64,000 nt of DNA from Anadara kagoshimensis. Taxonomy: Eukaryota; Mollusca; Bivalvia; Arcoida; Arcidae. The first letter of the stretch is position 1. Each line of letters starts with the position of its first letter. The DNA lies in contig CM037875.1 of assembly GCA_021292105.1 (NCBI GenBank), positions 1,268,956 through 1,332,955 of the forward strand. The letters are read 5' to 3'. The notes under the pieces are model-generated. The model did not search any database. It was not told the origin of the DNA and saw nothing but the letters and a program-made list of their open reading frames with translations. Positions 9,955 to 20,381 of this stretch are shown piece by piece. A program made the translations under genes and the position numbers.

Positions 9955-11268
9955 TTGGTGACCGGTGACCTTTAAAGCAAATTTGTGTATATGCTTTTCC
10001 AATGGGGTCCAATGTGAAACAATGTTCTCCGTTGGCAGCCATGTTTTATGGCCAATCAGAAAAATTTTGGCAATCTATGTAAAGGACCTTCTATACATCA
10101 TTCCTGTAAAGTTTAATTTAATTTGCTTCAGTCATTTCTGAGGACATAGTCAAAAATGCGTTTTCCCCATAGGGTCCAATGTTAAACTATCTTCTGCACT
10201 GGCAGCCATGTTTTTCGGCGTATCAATAAAAATTTGGCAATCTAAGTAAAGGACCTTCTATACATCATTTCTGTGAAGTTTTGTTAAATTTGCTTTAGTC
10301 ATTTCTGATGACATAGTCAAAATGCATTTTTCCCATAGGGTCCAATGTTAAACTATCTTTTGCCTTGGCAGCCATGTTTTTTGGCCAATCAGAAAAATTT
10401 TGGCAATTTATGTAAAGGACCTTCTATATATCATTTCTATAAAGTTCGGTTCAATTTGCTTCACTAGCTTCAGAGGAGATAGCATATATATGCTTTCCCC
10501 ATAGGGTCCAATGTTAAACTATCTTCTGCACTTGCGGCCATGTTTTTTGGCGGATCAGAAAAATTTTGGCAATCTAAGTAAAGGACCTTCTATACATCAT
10601 TTCTGTAAATTTTGGTTAAATTCGCTTCGGTCATTTCTGAGGAGATAACCAAAAATTTGATTTTCCCATAGGGTCCAATGTTAAACTATCTTCTGCGATG
10701 GCGGCCATGTTTTTAGGCGGATCAGAAAAATTTCGGCAATCTTTGTGTAGGACCTCCAATACATCATTCCTCTAAAGTTTGGTTAAGTTTGCTTTAGTAG
10801 TTTCAGAGGAGATAGCCAAAATGTGTTTTTCCCATAGGGTCCAATGTTAAACTATGTTCCCCGCTGGCAGCCATGTTTTTAGGCGGATCAGAAAAATTTC
10901 GGCAATCTTTGCAAAAGACCTTCCATACATCATTCCTGTAAAGTTTAATTGAATTCGCTTCAGATGTTTCAGAGGAGATAGCCAAAATGTGCATTTTCCC
11001 ATAGGGCCCAATGTTAAACTATCTTCTGCGCTGGCAGCCATTTTTTTGGTGGATCAAAAAAATTTCGGCAATCTAAGTAAAGGACCTTCCATACATCATT
11101 CCTGTAAAGTTTGGTTAAAATTGGTTCAGGGGTTTCAGAGGAGATAGCCAAAATGTGAAAAGTTTACAGACGGACTGACAGACGGACTGACAGACGGACT
11201 GACTGACGGACGACGGACGCCGAGGGATGGCAAAAGCTCACATGGCCTTTAGGCCAGGTGAGCTAAAT
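9955..11268 (+). mobile_element. Minisatellite-bearing element, family A, copy 1 (5' truncated)
   Basis: About eight units of roughly 160 bp share CCCATAGGGTCCAATG, GGCAGCCATGTTTTT and AAGGACCTTC. The array ends in a (GACGGACT)-rich tract (about 11163-11220) and a 3' hairpin: GCTCACATGGCCT pairing with AGGCCAGGTGAGC, then TAAA. No 5' terminal hairpin is present, so the copy is 5' truncated. The overall design fits pearl-like or Helentron-type non-autonomous elements. Open frames inside it are by-products of the repeat. Confidence 0.75.
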
Positions 11269-11941
11269 ATGATTACAAATGTTATAAACTTAGAAAGTGA
11301 TCTTAAAAAATTACACCTTAAATTAACAAAATCAGTGAGATTTCAAACTAGCCAAATTAAATTTAAGGTAAATCTTAATTAAGGAATGATTGTGAAACTG
11401 GGACCTGCATTGCAGAATAATTATATAAACGAAGTGGTTATTGCCAAGTAAGTGGCAATAACAAACGTGTTATTACCACATTTGTTTACCCATATTTTAT
11501 AATTAAAATGTACAAGGGTTTTATAACTTTATGATTGCCTATAAATACATCAGTTTAGTGATAATTATAAATTAAAAAATTGCCAAATTTGGGTCAAATA
11601 ATAGATTATTTTGATCAAAAACATAAATTTGTTTGTAGTTCTGCCATTTTGTTTTAGCCATACGGTTGAATCATCATTGCAGTTTACCATGTTCCAAGAT
11701 CAGTCATCCATCATTTAGAAAGCAACACTTTTTGGAAAAATATCAATAAACTTTTGATTTAATTCAAAATGCGACTATTTAATCCTATTCAATCGATGTA
11801 TGAAGTTGCATGAGTATAGTTATACAGGTATAAAAAAATACGTGGTAATAACATCGGCCTTATATAAATAGTGAGTGCTCTTAGTTGAGGGTAATCCTAA
11901 ATATCTCCCTCAATTAAGGGTTTTATTTACCAAACAAAAAT

Positions 11942-12436
11942 GGGTCAAAGACTCAATGGGCCGGGTCGCCATTAAGTCAGGTGCACATCTTTGATAATCT
12001 TGTGTTATATACAGTACAAAGTAACTCAGTTTCAAAGTCTGGAAAAATGGGGAAAAATCTTGAAATATTTCCATAAAGTCAGGTGCACATCTTCAATATA
12101 TATAGAAACATTTTAAGAAGTTTCAAGGTTTTTGGTTAAAAACTGTAGGAGGAATTGAGTTCACAAAGTAGGTACCCTCAGTTCAAAAACTTGCTAAAAA
12201 GTTACTAAGTTTCAAAGTCTGGAAAAATGGGAAAAAAATCCTGAAATATTTCCATAAAGTCAGGTGCACATCTTCAATATATATAGAAACATTCTGTGAA
12301 GTTTAAGGTTTTTAGTAGAAAAATGTAGGTGGAGTTGAGTTCACAAACTTGGTACCCTATCTTCCCCGCCTGCCCAACCGCCCGACATTCACCATACTAT
12401 AAACCGGATTTGCACTCTGTGCAACCCGGCCAAAAA
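11942..12436 (+). mobile_element. Minisatellite-bearing element, family F
   Basis: A 5' part with GGGCCGGGT is followed by about two and a half units of roughly 180 bp (TTTCAAAGTCTGGAAAAATG, AAAGTCAGGTGCACATC). A C-rich tract (CCGCCTGCCCAACCGCCCG) precedes a 3' hairpin in which CCGGATTTGCAC pairs with GTGCAACCCGG. The 3' arm ACCCGGCC is the exact complement of the 5' GGCCGGGT, the same layout as the other minisatellite elements here. Confidence 0.65.
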
Positions 12437-12744
12437 TGGTGTTCTCGTTTAAAACTTACACTTATAATGTTGAATAGTGACTAGGAATAATTCTGGCCAG
12501 GATATTTTTGGTGCTCTCAATCAAAATGGAGGGATATACAAACAGAAGTAGGATTTCATTTCCATGAGTTTTTGTGTCTAGGGTGAGCATTGCAATATCC
12601 CATGGCAATGTTGACCGCCCTTTTAAACATTGTTATTTGTTTCATACCACATGAATAGAAATTGACTGATGAAAGTTTTTAAATTTTCTGTGATGTATAA
12701 TAATAATGTTTGTTTTATTTCTTAATATTTTTATTTATAATGTA

Positions 12745-13018
12745 CAGGTTGACCAATTAATTTTATTTATTTGTCCAGATCCGTACATTTTAGTGTGCAA
12801 GGTTGCCATTTAGGTACTTTTTTATCAATGAAGTGTTTAAGTATTTAATTTTGGTACAATTTCCATACAAAAAGTCCTTATTTATAGTACTTTTAATTAA
12901 AACCCATTAAAATTGGGAAAATCTCTCTAATTTGATCATTTCATTTTATCTGTCAGTTTACCCATTTTATGGTACAAATCCATAAAAAACGAATAAGTCT
13001 GTTGAATTGGTCAACCTG
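12745..13018. mobile_element. MITE with CAGGTTGACCAATT ends
   Basis: Perfect 14-bp terminal inverted repeats (CAGGTTGACCAATT and AATTGGTCAACCTG) bound 274 bp of non-coding sequence. The CAGG start is compatible with the hAT superfamily, but no clear 8-bp target duplication was seen. Confidence 0.65.
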
Positions 13019-13189
13019 AATTTATCTAAATGTGATTTTCATCTTTAATATGGGATTTTATAATGTCTGCTTGACCTTTAATTTAATTGCTCATTATGGA
13101 CGGGTAAATTTAAGTAATAGAGATCACGCATGTTTATTTCGTCTATATGATGTGGACACTAATCATGGGCAATGTGTATATTTATTAAC

Positions 13190-13610
13190 TGTGAATCATA
13201 ACACTACCCGTGTATTGGCTGGATCCTCCTATATGAATATTCCTAACGAAAGGTCAAACGAACAGGTCAATGTTGTTTACCTATACAGTGGGGTACAATT
13301 TATAAATACCCAAATATGAACAACATATAAAAGCAAACAACATTGACCTTTGATTTAAATATTTATCATGGACGAGTTTATTTATGTAAAAGGAATGCAC
13401 AAATTATTTCTCCTACATCAAGTGTAACAATAAACACGAATAGTGTTCACTGCGAATCTTTATATTTCCCATGTATTGGACGGATTCTCCTATATGATAA
13501 TTCCTAATGAAAGGTCAAGTGGACAGGGCAATGTTGTTTAATCATACTGGTTGAAATTAAATATTTAAATTAAAGGTCAAGCACACAGGTCAATGTTGTT
13601 TGCCTATAAA
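13190..13610. repeat. Imperfect tandem repeat (about 260 bp period)
   Basis: The phrases TCCTCCTATATGA, CCTAACGAAAGGTCAA and CAGGTCAATGTTGTTT recur at about 13225-13280, 13485-13535 and 13570-13605. The open frame at 13032-13319 crosses this repeat and is not a gene. Confidence 0.55.
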
Positions 13611-13657
13611 CAATCTATACTACTTCAAATTTCGTTGCAGGGCTCTCTATCAATCTA

Positions 13658-13836
13658 CAGTCCAACTTGCCTTAAAGGCCACCTCTATATAAGGGCAACC
13701 TGCTTTTCAAGACCAAACATATTTTATCTTAATTGTTCTTCATTCATATTATTTGAACCTGTATATAAAGGTTACCTGCCCATAAAAGCCACTTTTACTG
13801 GTTCCCTTGGGTGGCCTTTATAGACAGGTTTGACTG
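13658..13836. mobile_element. MITE with CAGTC ends, copy 1 (Tc1/mariner-like)
   Basis: About 180 bp bounded by CAGTCCAACTTGCC and GGACAGG-like inverted ends closing in GACTG. TA dinucleotides flank both sides, as expected for Tc1/mariner-type insertion. The body contains 'AAAGGCCACCTC' and 'TATATAAAGG' phrases shared by the copies at 15851 and 53355. No transposase is encoded. Confidence 0.65.
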
Positions 13837-14282
13837 TATTGTGAATGGGGTCGGGACCTTTGCAAAAGTGAAAATTAGATGTCAAACAGTTAAAATTGTG
13901 AAAATGGTAAATACCGTTTTTGGTACAAAACTCTAAAATAGAAAGATGATAACATGTTTTATGATCTTAATTACTTATATGTATTAGTTGTGTTTGTTTC
14001 AAGTTCATTTTTGACATTAAGTTATTTTTTATTTTTATTTACATGTATTTTACCATTTTTATCATCAAATTTTTAGTTTTCCTATAAATTATGAACATCA
14101 GCTTGGTGTTTGTAATTTTTGATTGTGATAGGGGTCCATTATCAGCCTATAAATGGCCGAGTGAGAACCCTGCATTGCTTTTTTATTGTAAATACAAAAG
14201 GAAGACAATCAGTAACTTCAGTACTATAATTATCCATGTGAATTTATGTTTAATTTGAATGTAATATTCAATTATTGTAAAT

Positions 14283-14482
14283 GACGGATCGCCGGACACG
14301 CCCACAATGTTCCAACAAAAGGCCGACATGGTTAATTTACACGCAAAAAGAATAAAAACTCGACCTGAATTGTGCTATTTAATGATGTCACAGACACTAG
14401 TACGTTATCAGCTGCCATGATGCTGCTTTGGCACCTTGATGGCGGCCTTTGTCGGAACATTGTGGGCATGGCTGGCGATATG
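14283..14482. mobile_element. MITE of about 200 bp with long inverted ends, copy 1
   Basis: The left end (CGCCGGACACGCCCACAATG, then TTCCAACAAAAGGCCG) is the imperfect complement of the right end (CGGCCTTTGTCGGAACA, then TTGTGGGCATGGCTGGCG), about 40 bp each. A second copy lies in opposite orientation at 61114-61313. Frames through it are artefacts. Confidence 0.7.
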
Positions 14483-14559
14483 TAAATTGTATTGATGTAA
14501 TAAATAATCATTATTATTACTATTATTATTATTATTATCATTATCATTTTAATGGTGTT

Positions 14560-14750
14560 TCATGCCAAGGCATTTTAAGAATCGTAAAAGAAATCATAGT
14601 ATCCATAAAAAACCACTGACCTTTGGAAAGCCAACTGACAAACCTCTAACACTATAAGGATCTGCCCAGAGTGGGATTCGAACCTAGACAGTGAGAGACC
14701 ATGTGATCCATAAGTGTGTATTTTAGACCACTTGATCACCCAGGCCCCTA
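14560..14750 (-). mobile_element. tRNA-derived SINE with class II-like head
   Basis: Minus-strand reading gives GGCCTGGGTGATCAAGTGG (A-box region) and GGTTCGAATCCC (B box) separated by a tRNA Ser/Leu-like spacing. The body includes the phrases GTTAGAGGTTTGTCAGTTGG and CTTTCCAAAGGTCAGTGG. Copies or fragments recur at 19380, 28100, 43330 and 51150. Confidence 0.65.
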
Positions 14751-14863
14751 TCATTATTATTATGACTTATATTGCACTGTATTCCATTTTGTCAAAACTA
14801 AAAATTACAACATTTTTATGTAGATTTAATGATCAGATAATTTAATCATTCAGAGGCTGGCAA

Positions 14864-15058
14864 CAGGGGGTTCCAAATTCTGAGGTCCATGACCTATTGA
14901 TTCTACATTGGGACCCATTGATATTAAAACTGTAAAAGTCTGATGGATCTGCTATTTTTTACCAGGATAATACTGTTTTTCTACATAATAACATAATTGC
15001 ACTTGAATGAACCTTCCAATGATGATATTTGACTTCTAACACTTGGTGCCGAACCAGC

Positions 15059-15093
<35 letters not shown>

Positions 15094-15146
15094 CCCAGAC
15101 AAAAGGTCCTGGACCTTCCATTACAAAACATAATTTTGAACTTCTG
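14864..15146. mobile_element. hAT-like MITE, CAGGGG ends, copy 1
   Basis: It starts CAGGGGGTTCCAAATT and ends in the complement AATTTTGAACTTCTG. The body shares GACCTATTGATT, ACCAGGATAAT and GGACCTTCCATTAC with the copies at 18513 and 49205. A 31-base poly-A run at about 15061-15091 sits inside this copy. Confidence 0.65.
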
Positions 15147-15850
15147 AAATGAGTTCCATTACCATGCCTACCCTTTTTTCTGCCCTATTCTTAAAAAATT
15201 CCGCAAAAGACCTCAAATTTCACATCAGTGTATGACAGCTTATTATGAAAACAATTATGTCCTGTAATGTCTGAGTCCAACAAAATTAAGATTCCCTATA
15301 GCCACATAAGACAACATTCTCAAGCTTACTTTGTCTACATTAGACTTGGCTAAACCATTATTATTATTACTAAAACTCAGTTTTTCAGTTTGTAGCCCCT
15401 ATTTTAGAATTATTATGATAAGAGAAAGTGGTATTAGACATCAGGTCAAAGGCTCCAGATTGACATGTGCTCAATACCACTTTTTATCATTATATATTTT
15501 TTTCTCGTAATTTGTGATGTACCCCCACAAAGCCAGTTATCAATCATCTCTTTTAAGGAATTGCTTTACATAGATTTTTTTCAGTTTGAAATAAAATTAA
15601 AAAATTTTATAGAGTGCACAGACTTTTTTAAACAGGTTTCTGAGTAGAGACTGGCATTGTACATTAGGTAATTTTCTAATAAAATGATACAACTAGAAAC
15701 AATTATAAATTTTCGTAAAATGTGGCCGCAATCTCTGAAAAAAGGGTTTTAGTAATAATGAATTATAACGGTTTAACACTGTCTAACACTAGACATGACC
15801 AGAACTGAGACGAACTATTGACATAAATCCAGTGTACATGGTTATAATTA

Positions 15851-16030
15851 CAGTCGGACCTGCCTTTACAGACCACTTCTATATAAGGACCACCTGCTTT
15901 GAAAGGCCAAACATATTTTATTCCAATTCCTCATTATTCATGTTATATGAACCTATATACAAAGGCCACCTCCCCAAAAAGACAACTTTTACCGGTTCTC
16001 TTGTGTGGCCTGTATAGACAGGCTTGACTG
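15851..16030. mobile_element. MITE with CAGTC ends, copy 2
   Basis: The ends are CAGTCGGACCTGCCTTTACA and its imperfect complement closing in GACTG. The body matches the copy at 13658 (TATATAAGGACCACCTGC). The left side is flanked by TA. Confidence 0.65.
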
Positions 16031-17130
16031 TGAATATTTCTTTTATTTGAAAATTTCAAAAAGCACTGATTTAACAAAATTTAATTTTTAAACATACAAA
16101 CTTTTTTTTTCTGCACATGAAAACATTTTTTGAAAAAAATTGAAAGTTTGAACAAGATATACAAGTTTATACATCACCTAAATGTCATTCAAGGTTTCAC
16201 TTGGGGTATTTACGGTCAGGTAAGTTCAAATAATATGCAAATTACTGGTTTGAGACATCATTGCCTTGAAACAAAAGATGGAAAGGGAACAAATTATCCA
16301 AAGATGCCTTTGTTATGGTTAAGATGGTGTTGAATATTTTTAACTTCAAATTGTTGGAAAAGGCCATTTCATAACATTGAAATGAGTTTTTGAAAGGCTA
16401 GCTATCACATGCAACAGGTACTGATTTTCCAGGTGATTGTCATGAATATTCTTATTAAGACATCACATTTAATTTACCCAATAAGAACGTACAGAAGGGA
16501 TAATTTTAACATGGCTATATGTGTTGCATTTTTAAAAAAATTAAAAAATTTGCTCTATGTACAGATTTAAATTCACTTTTGGAAAAAAAAAGAATTTAAA
16601 TTTTCCTTTGAGGCCAGCAAATTGTGTATTGTTAAAATATATAATTTTTATTTTTTTTTATTTTTTTTTATCTATTTTTTATATTTTTTTGTATTTGTTG
16701 GAAAGTATGATTTTATTCTTGGATTTTCTATGTGCACTGAATTCATGGAAACACGGTAATTATAGAGAATAGGTATGACATTTGAACAGCTGTAACTGAG
16801 AGACAATTATACTGAAATTCACATCTACTCCAAAACATATGATGTAACATGCCCTACAAACATAGAAAGCAGACATCTAAAACTTGTGTTATTCACATTA
16901 GTGCAGTTCTCACTGGTGTGCCAAGAATAGGAAGGACATCCTACAGAGTTTAACACTTGAAATGAGTACAACTTGTTGGTTACTTGCTCTATTTATTAGA
17001 AGAAGAGAAGGTCAATAAGAAGAGAAAAGATTAAAATTTCAAAGGGGTACAAATCTTTAAAAAGAATTGTAAAATTATTTACAATTTCTTGACATTTACT
17101 TAATTTTAAGTTCATTTTAGAATTCGTGTA

Positions 17131-17175
17131 AGAGAGAGAGAGAGAGTGTGTGTGTGTGTGTCGTGTGTGTGTGTA
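17131..17175. repeat. (GA)n(GT)n microsatellite abutting a splice donor
   Basis: AG repeats followed by GT repeats end directly at the exon edge at 17177. On the sense (minus) strand the intron begins GTACACACACAC, so the donor itself merges into the microsatellite. Confidence 0.9.
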
Positions 17176-17176
17176 C

Positions 17177-17311
17177 CTCATGTGTTATCTCCTGTAGTTT
17201 TTCTCTCTGCATTTTAGCTGCCATTTCTTCCAAGGACTGTAAACTTCTCTTGTAACTCTCTTCTGTTTCCTTGGCTGCAGATAACTGTCTTGACAGTTCC
17301 TTCACTTGGTC
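17177..17311 (-). CDS. Coiled-coil gene, internal exon (45 codons)
   Basis: The acceptor is TAATTCAG before 17311; the donor GTACAC follows 17177. Both phases are 0. It encodes DQVKELSRQLSAAKETEESY, then SLQSLEEMAAKMQREKLQEI: a continuous heptad pattern with Leu/Met/Ala at core positions. It is the most downstream exon found; the next exon should start in phase 0. Confidence 0.82.
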
Positions 17312-17509
17312 CTGAATTACATAAATTATATCAAGAAATAGTGACCAAGTGCTTATGTTTACAGATTCAAGATTTGGCTGTGGGTTCTGGCCATAGCAAA
17401 ATTGGCTGCTTTATTCTGGAGTAAGCTTTTTAATTTTAATTTGCTTAGATCAGTGCACTCAACCAATATATAAATGGGTGCTGGTAGAAATATTGAGAAG
17501 TGACAGGGG

Positions 17510-17610
17510 GAAGGAGAGATGGTGTTTTATGTCCTAGCCTAGTCAAGAATACTGCACTTATATTGAGATGGTCAGTTCAGTAATGGTCAGTTAAGGGATG
17601 ATTCAGGAAA
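17510..17610. repeat. SINE body fragment
   Basis: The phrases GGTGTTTTATGTCCTAG, CAAGAATACT and CACTTATATTGAGA match the body of the other SINE copies in the window. No head or tail is clear. Confidence 0.45.
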
Positions 17611-17708
17611 TTAAGAGTGGTCAGTTAATTGGGGTTTAGACCTTGGTGGAATCCATCTCAGACCTCCCACATAACTTGAAAATGGTAAGTACTGTTAACA
17701 TCAATGTT

Positions 17709-17765
17709 AACAAGAAATCTGTGAGCTAATGCTCACTAAGTATACCCCAGTTTTTAACATATGTT
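17709..17765 (+). mobile_element. Isolated 5' end of a minisatellite element (family D)
   Basis: AACAAGAAATCT is followed by a hairpin GTGAGC-TAAT-GCTCAC and then AAGTATACCCC. The AACAAGA start plus hairpin matches the 5' ends of families B and C. A relative lies at 35995. Confidence 0.5.
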
Positions 17766-18002
17766 AAAATACAAACGAAATATGAAGCAGATGTGTGGCA
17801 GACTTGTAATTTGGTATTTGCGGCATGGGATCTCATACTGAACTATATGAACAAAATAGGTGTTCAAGATGTGCCATTTGATGAACATTCCCTATTATGT
17901 TTGTGCAGAGCATTTTGGTTTGTGTCATAAATCCCCAGAATAATGTTTGTGTTAATGAGAAAACATAAACTGATATGATTCTATAACTTATTGATATACT
18001 CT

Positions 18003-18222
18003 AATCCAACTTTTATTCGCGTGCGATTAACTTTTGCGTGTTTCACGAGGACAAAATAATTGTGAAAGTTAATCTTCGCGAATTTGTTTATAAAAATGGT
18101 TTTATTTATACCAAATTTTCATCTAAAGACCATATCGCGAATGTTGATAGTCATGAAATGCTTTTGGTAAGAGAATCGCGAACGGTAATATCTGTGAATA
18201 AAAGTTGGTTTACAGTAAATGT
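18003..18222. mobile_element. MITE with CCAACTTTTATTC ends
   Basis: The left end CCAACTTTTATTCGCG and the right end GAATAAAAGTTGG form inverted termini around 220 bp rich in TCGCGA-type phrases. A partial relative is at 39480. It lies 140 bp from the exon at 18362. Confidence 0.65.
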
Positions 18223-18236
18223 TCTGAAAAATATAA

Positions 18237-18287
18237 AGGGGGGTGGGGGGTGGGGGGGTGGGGGGTGGGGGGGTGGGGGGTGGGGGT
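18237..18287 (+). repeat. G-rich minisatellite, potential quadruplex
   Basis: Runs of five to seven G separated by single T over about 50 bp (unit about GGGGTGGGGGG). It lies 75 bp downstream of the splice donor of the 18362 exon, on the strand opposite to the transcript, so the RNA would be C-rich. Confidence 0.85.
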
Positions 18288-18361
18288 AATCACTTGGTAC
18301 AACAGCAGACCCCATAATAAAGTTTCTCATAAAACATTTCTTAACATTTTTACAATTTTAC

Positions 18362-18480
18362 CTTTAATGAATCAACATCGTCCTGGAAACGTATCTTAGC
18401 CTCTCTTTCATTGGTCAGCGCATGTTTAAGTTTGGTTGTAGCTTCGATGGCAGTATCTTTAAACTGGTCATTGGTTCTGG
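18362..18480 (-). CDS. Coiled-coil gene, internal exon (119 nt)
   Basis: The acceptor TTTCTTTTTTAG precedes 18480; the donor GTAAAA follows 18362. It enters in phase 1 and leaves in phase 0. It encodes ARTNDQFKDTAIEATTKLKH and then ALTNEREAKIRFQDDVDSLK, an amphipathic helix. The split first codon (G then CC, Ala) fits the exon at 25719. Confidence 0.83.
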
Positions 18481-18512
18481 CTAAAAAAGAAACAAATTAA
18501 AAAAAATCATAC

Positions 18513-18786
18513 AAGAGGGGTTCAAAATTCCCCAGGGTGGGGGTCCAGGACCTATTGATTTTACATGTAGACCCTTGATATTTAAACTGTAAAAGTATGA
18601 CGGACCTGCCTTTTTTTTTACCAGGATAATATGGCTCTTTCTTTATGATAACCTAATTGCATATATGGACCCTTTAGTGTTGATATTGGACTTTCAAAAA
18701 TTTATATGGGAACTGCCAACAACAAATGCAAAATGTCCTAGACCTTCCATTACATTCCATTACCTTCCATTAGTTTTGAACCCCTG
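18513..18786. mobile_element. hAT-like MITE, copy 2
   Basis: The ends are AGGGGTTCAAAATT and TAGTTTTGAACCCCTG. The body matches the 14864 copy (GACCTATTGATTTTACAT, ACCAGGATAAT). It begins about 33 bp from the acceptor side of the 18480 exon edge. Confidence 0.7.
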
Positions 18787-19379
18787 ATATATGCCCTTAA
18801 TTTCATTCTAAAGAGTCAAACAAGGGGCTCAATTTAAATATAGCCAGAACCAATTGAAATATAAGGACTTTTCCAGGACATTTTTATCAGTTTCCAGGAT
18901 ATAAAACAACAATGTTCAATTGGAAATGGACGAATCCAGATTTCACTCAATTTCCCAATAAGCATGTGTTTTGACCAGATTATATCCAATGCAGTTATTT
19001 AGAATTTTTTTGTTTTGTTATTTTAACATAGTATTGAGCTTTTTCCCCAAATGCAATTACTTGTCCATGGCATTTAAGAAATTAAATCGTTTTTTGAGGC
19101 ATCATCGGTTTCCATGATTTCAACGATTTTTCCAAGAAAAATGTCAAATTCCATGACTTTTCAACACAAAACCTGGTTTTCATGACATTTAAAAAAAGAA
19201 GTCAAATTCTATTACTTTTCAAGTACTGAGCAAACCCTGTGAATTTAGCCAAGTTTTTTATAAAACAATTGCCCCAAACATGTCAAATTTAATGGAGCAA
19301 TTACAAAACGAAGTACCCGGTAACATCAGAGCCTTAAGTGGAGAGTGGCATGGAAAGTAGAGTGGAGACAGGAGGGGAT

Positions 19380-19645
19380 TGAGGGTTATGTTAGGGTAGG
19401 TGAATAATGGTGTTTTACAATCAAGTCAAGATTATTTAATTGATATGGAAGAGATCAATTCTTTAATGGAAGTGGAGGAAACCAGAGTGTCCTAAGAAAA
19501 CTATCATGATTGACTTTTGGCAAGAAAACTAAAAATTAACAAACTCAATTCTAACACTACAATAGTGGGATTTGAACTTAGGCTGTGAGAGGTGCAATGA
19601 TTTGTAAGCCAGCAATTTAGACAACTGAGTTGTCAAATCCCAACT
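19380..19645 (-). mobile_element. tRNA-derived SINE, degraded
   Basis: The phrases GGTGTTTTACAATCAAGTC, GGAGGAAACCAGAGTG, CAAACTCAATTCTAACACT and GTGGGATTTGAACTTAGG (B-box complement) occur in the order of the family seen at 14560. The head ends near 19640. Confidence 0.6.
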
Positions 19646-20381
19646 AACATACCGTTACCTTTAACAGCAAAAAGATCAAGTAAGAACCAACATTTAACCT
19701 TCTGAGTTGTCATAAAAACAAACACAATTTCTAGACAAAAAAATCAGAATAATCCAATTTATATGGTATTTGAAGTTGAGTACATGGGATTATGTATCTT
19801 GTCAAAGTGATACAAGCCAGACATCAATATCTATACTACAATTGTAAGTCTATGACAATCGTGTTAATATTATAATCAATTCTGCCAATACATGTATGTG
19901 TGATAAAAAAATCATAACTTTAAGATTCTAGATATTATATATATGTATACAAGTTTTATCTGGTTTCAGTTAAGTCTAAGAACACTTAGGTGTTAATTGT
20001 TGCATCTTAAAATGTCTGTCATATCTCTTATTTATGAGTGCCAACAAATTTCATGTTTTGTAAGGGTATTAAAAGCTGCAAAGATCATTTGATGAAAACT
20101 TAATGTTGTCCATGGATTTTTATCTATTGTTACATGTATGTGTAGATCATCGAAGATGGCCCTTGGATACAGGTGGTTTGATGTGGCTACATAAGTATTT
20201 GGGAATAACTAGAACTGTCTCTTGAAAGACAAATACCACCTGCCTTAACATTTAATGTTTTTTTATCTATTATGTGTTGACCATCCAAGATGGATCCTTC
20301 AGGATAAGGCAATCCGATGTGGTACGTAATCAAAAACAAACATACTTATCCATGTCCTAATCACAATCCAGAAGCAAAGTA

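Noticed and set aside
13032-13319. 95-codon plus-strand open frame
   Set aside because: It overlaps an imperfect tandem repeat and has no known motif.
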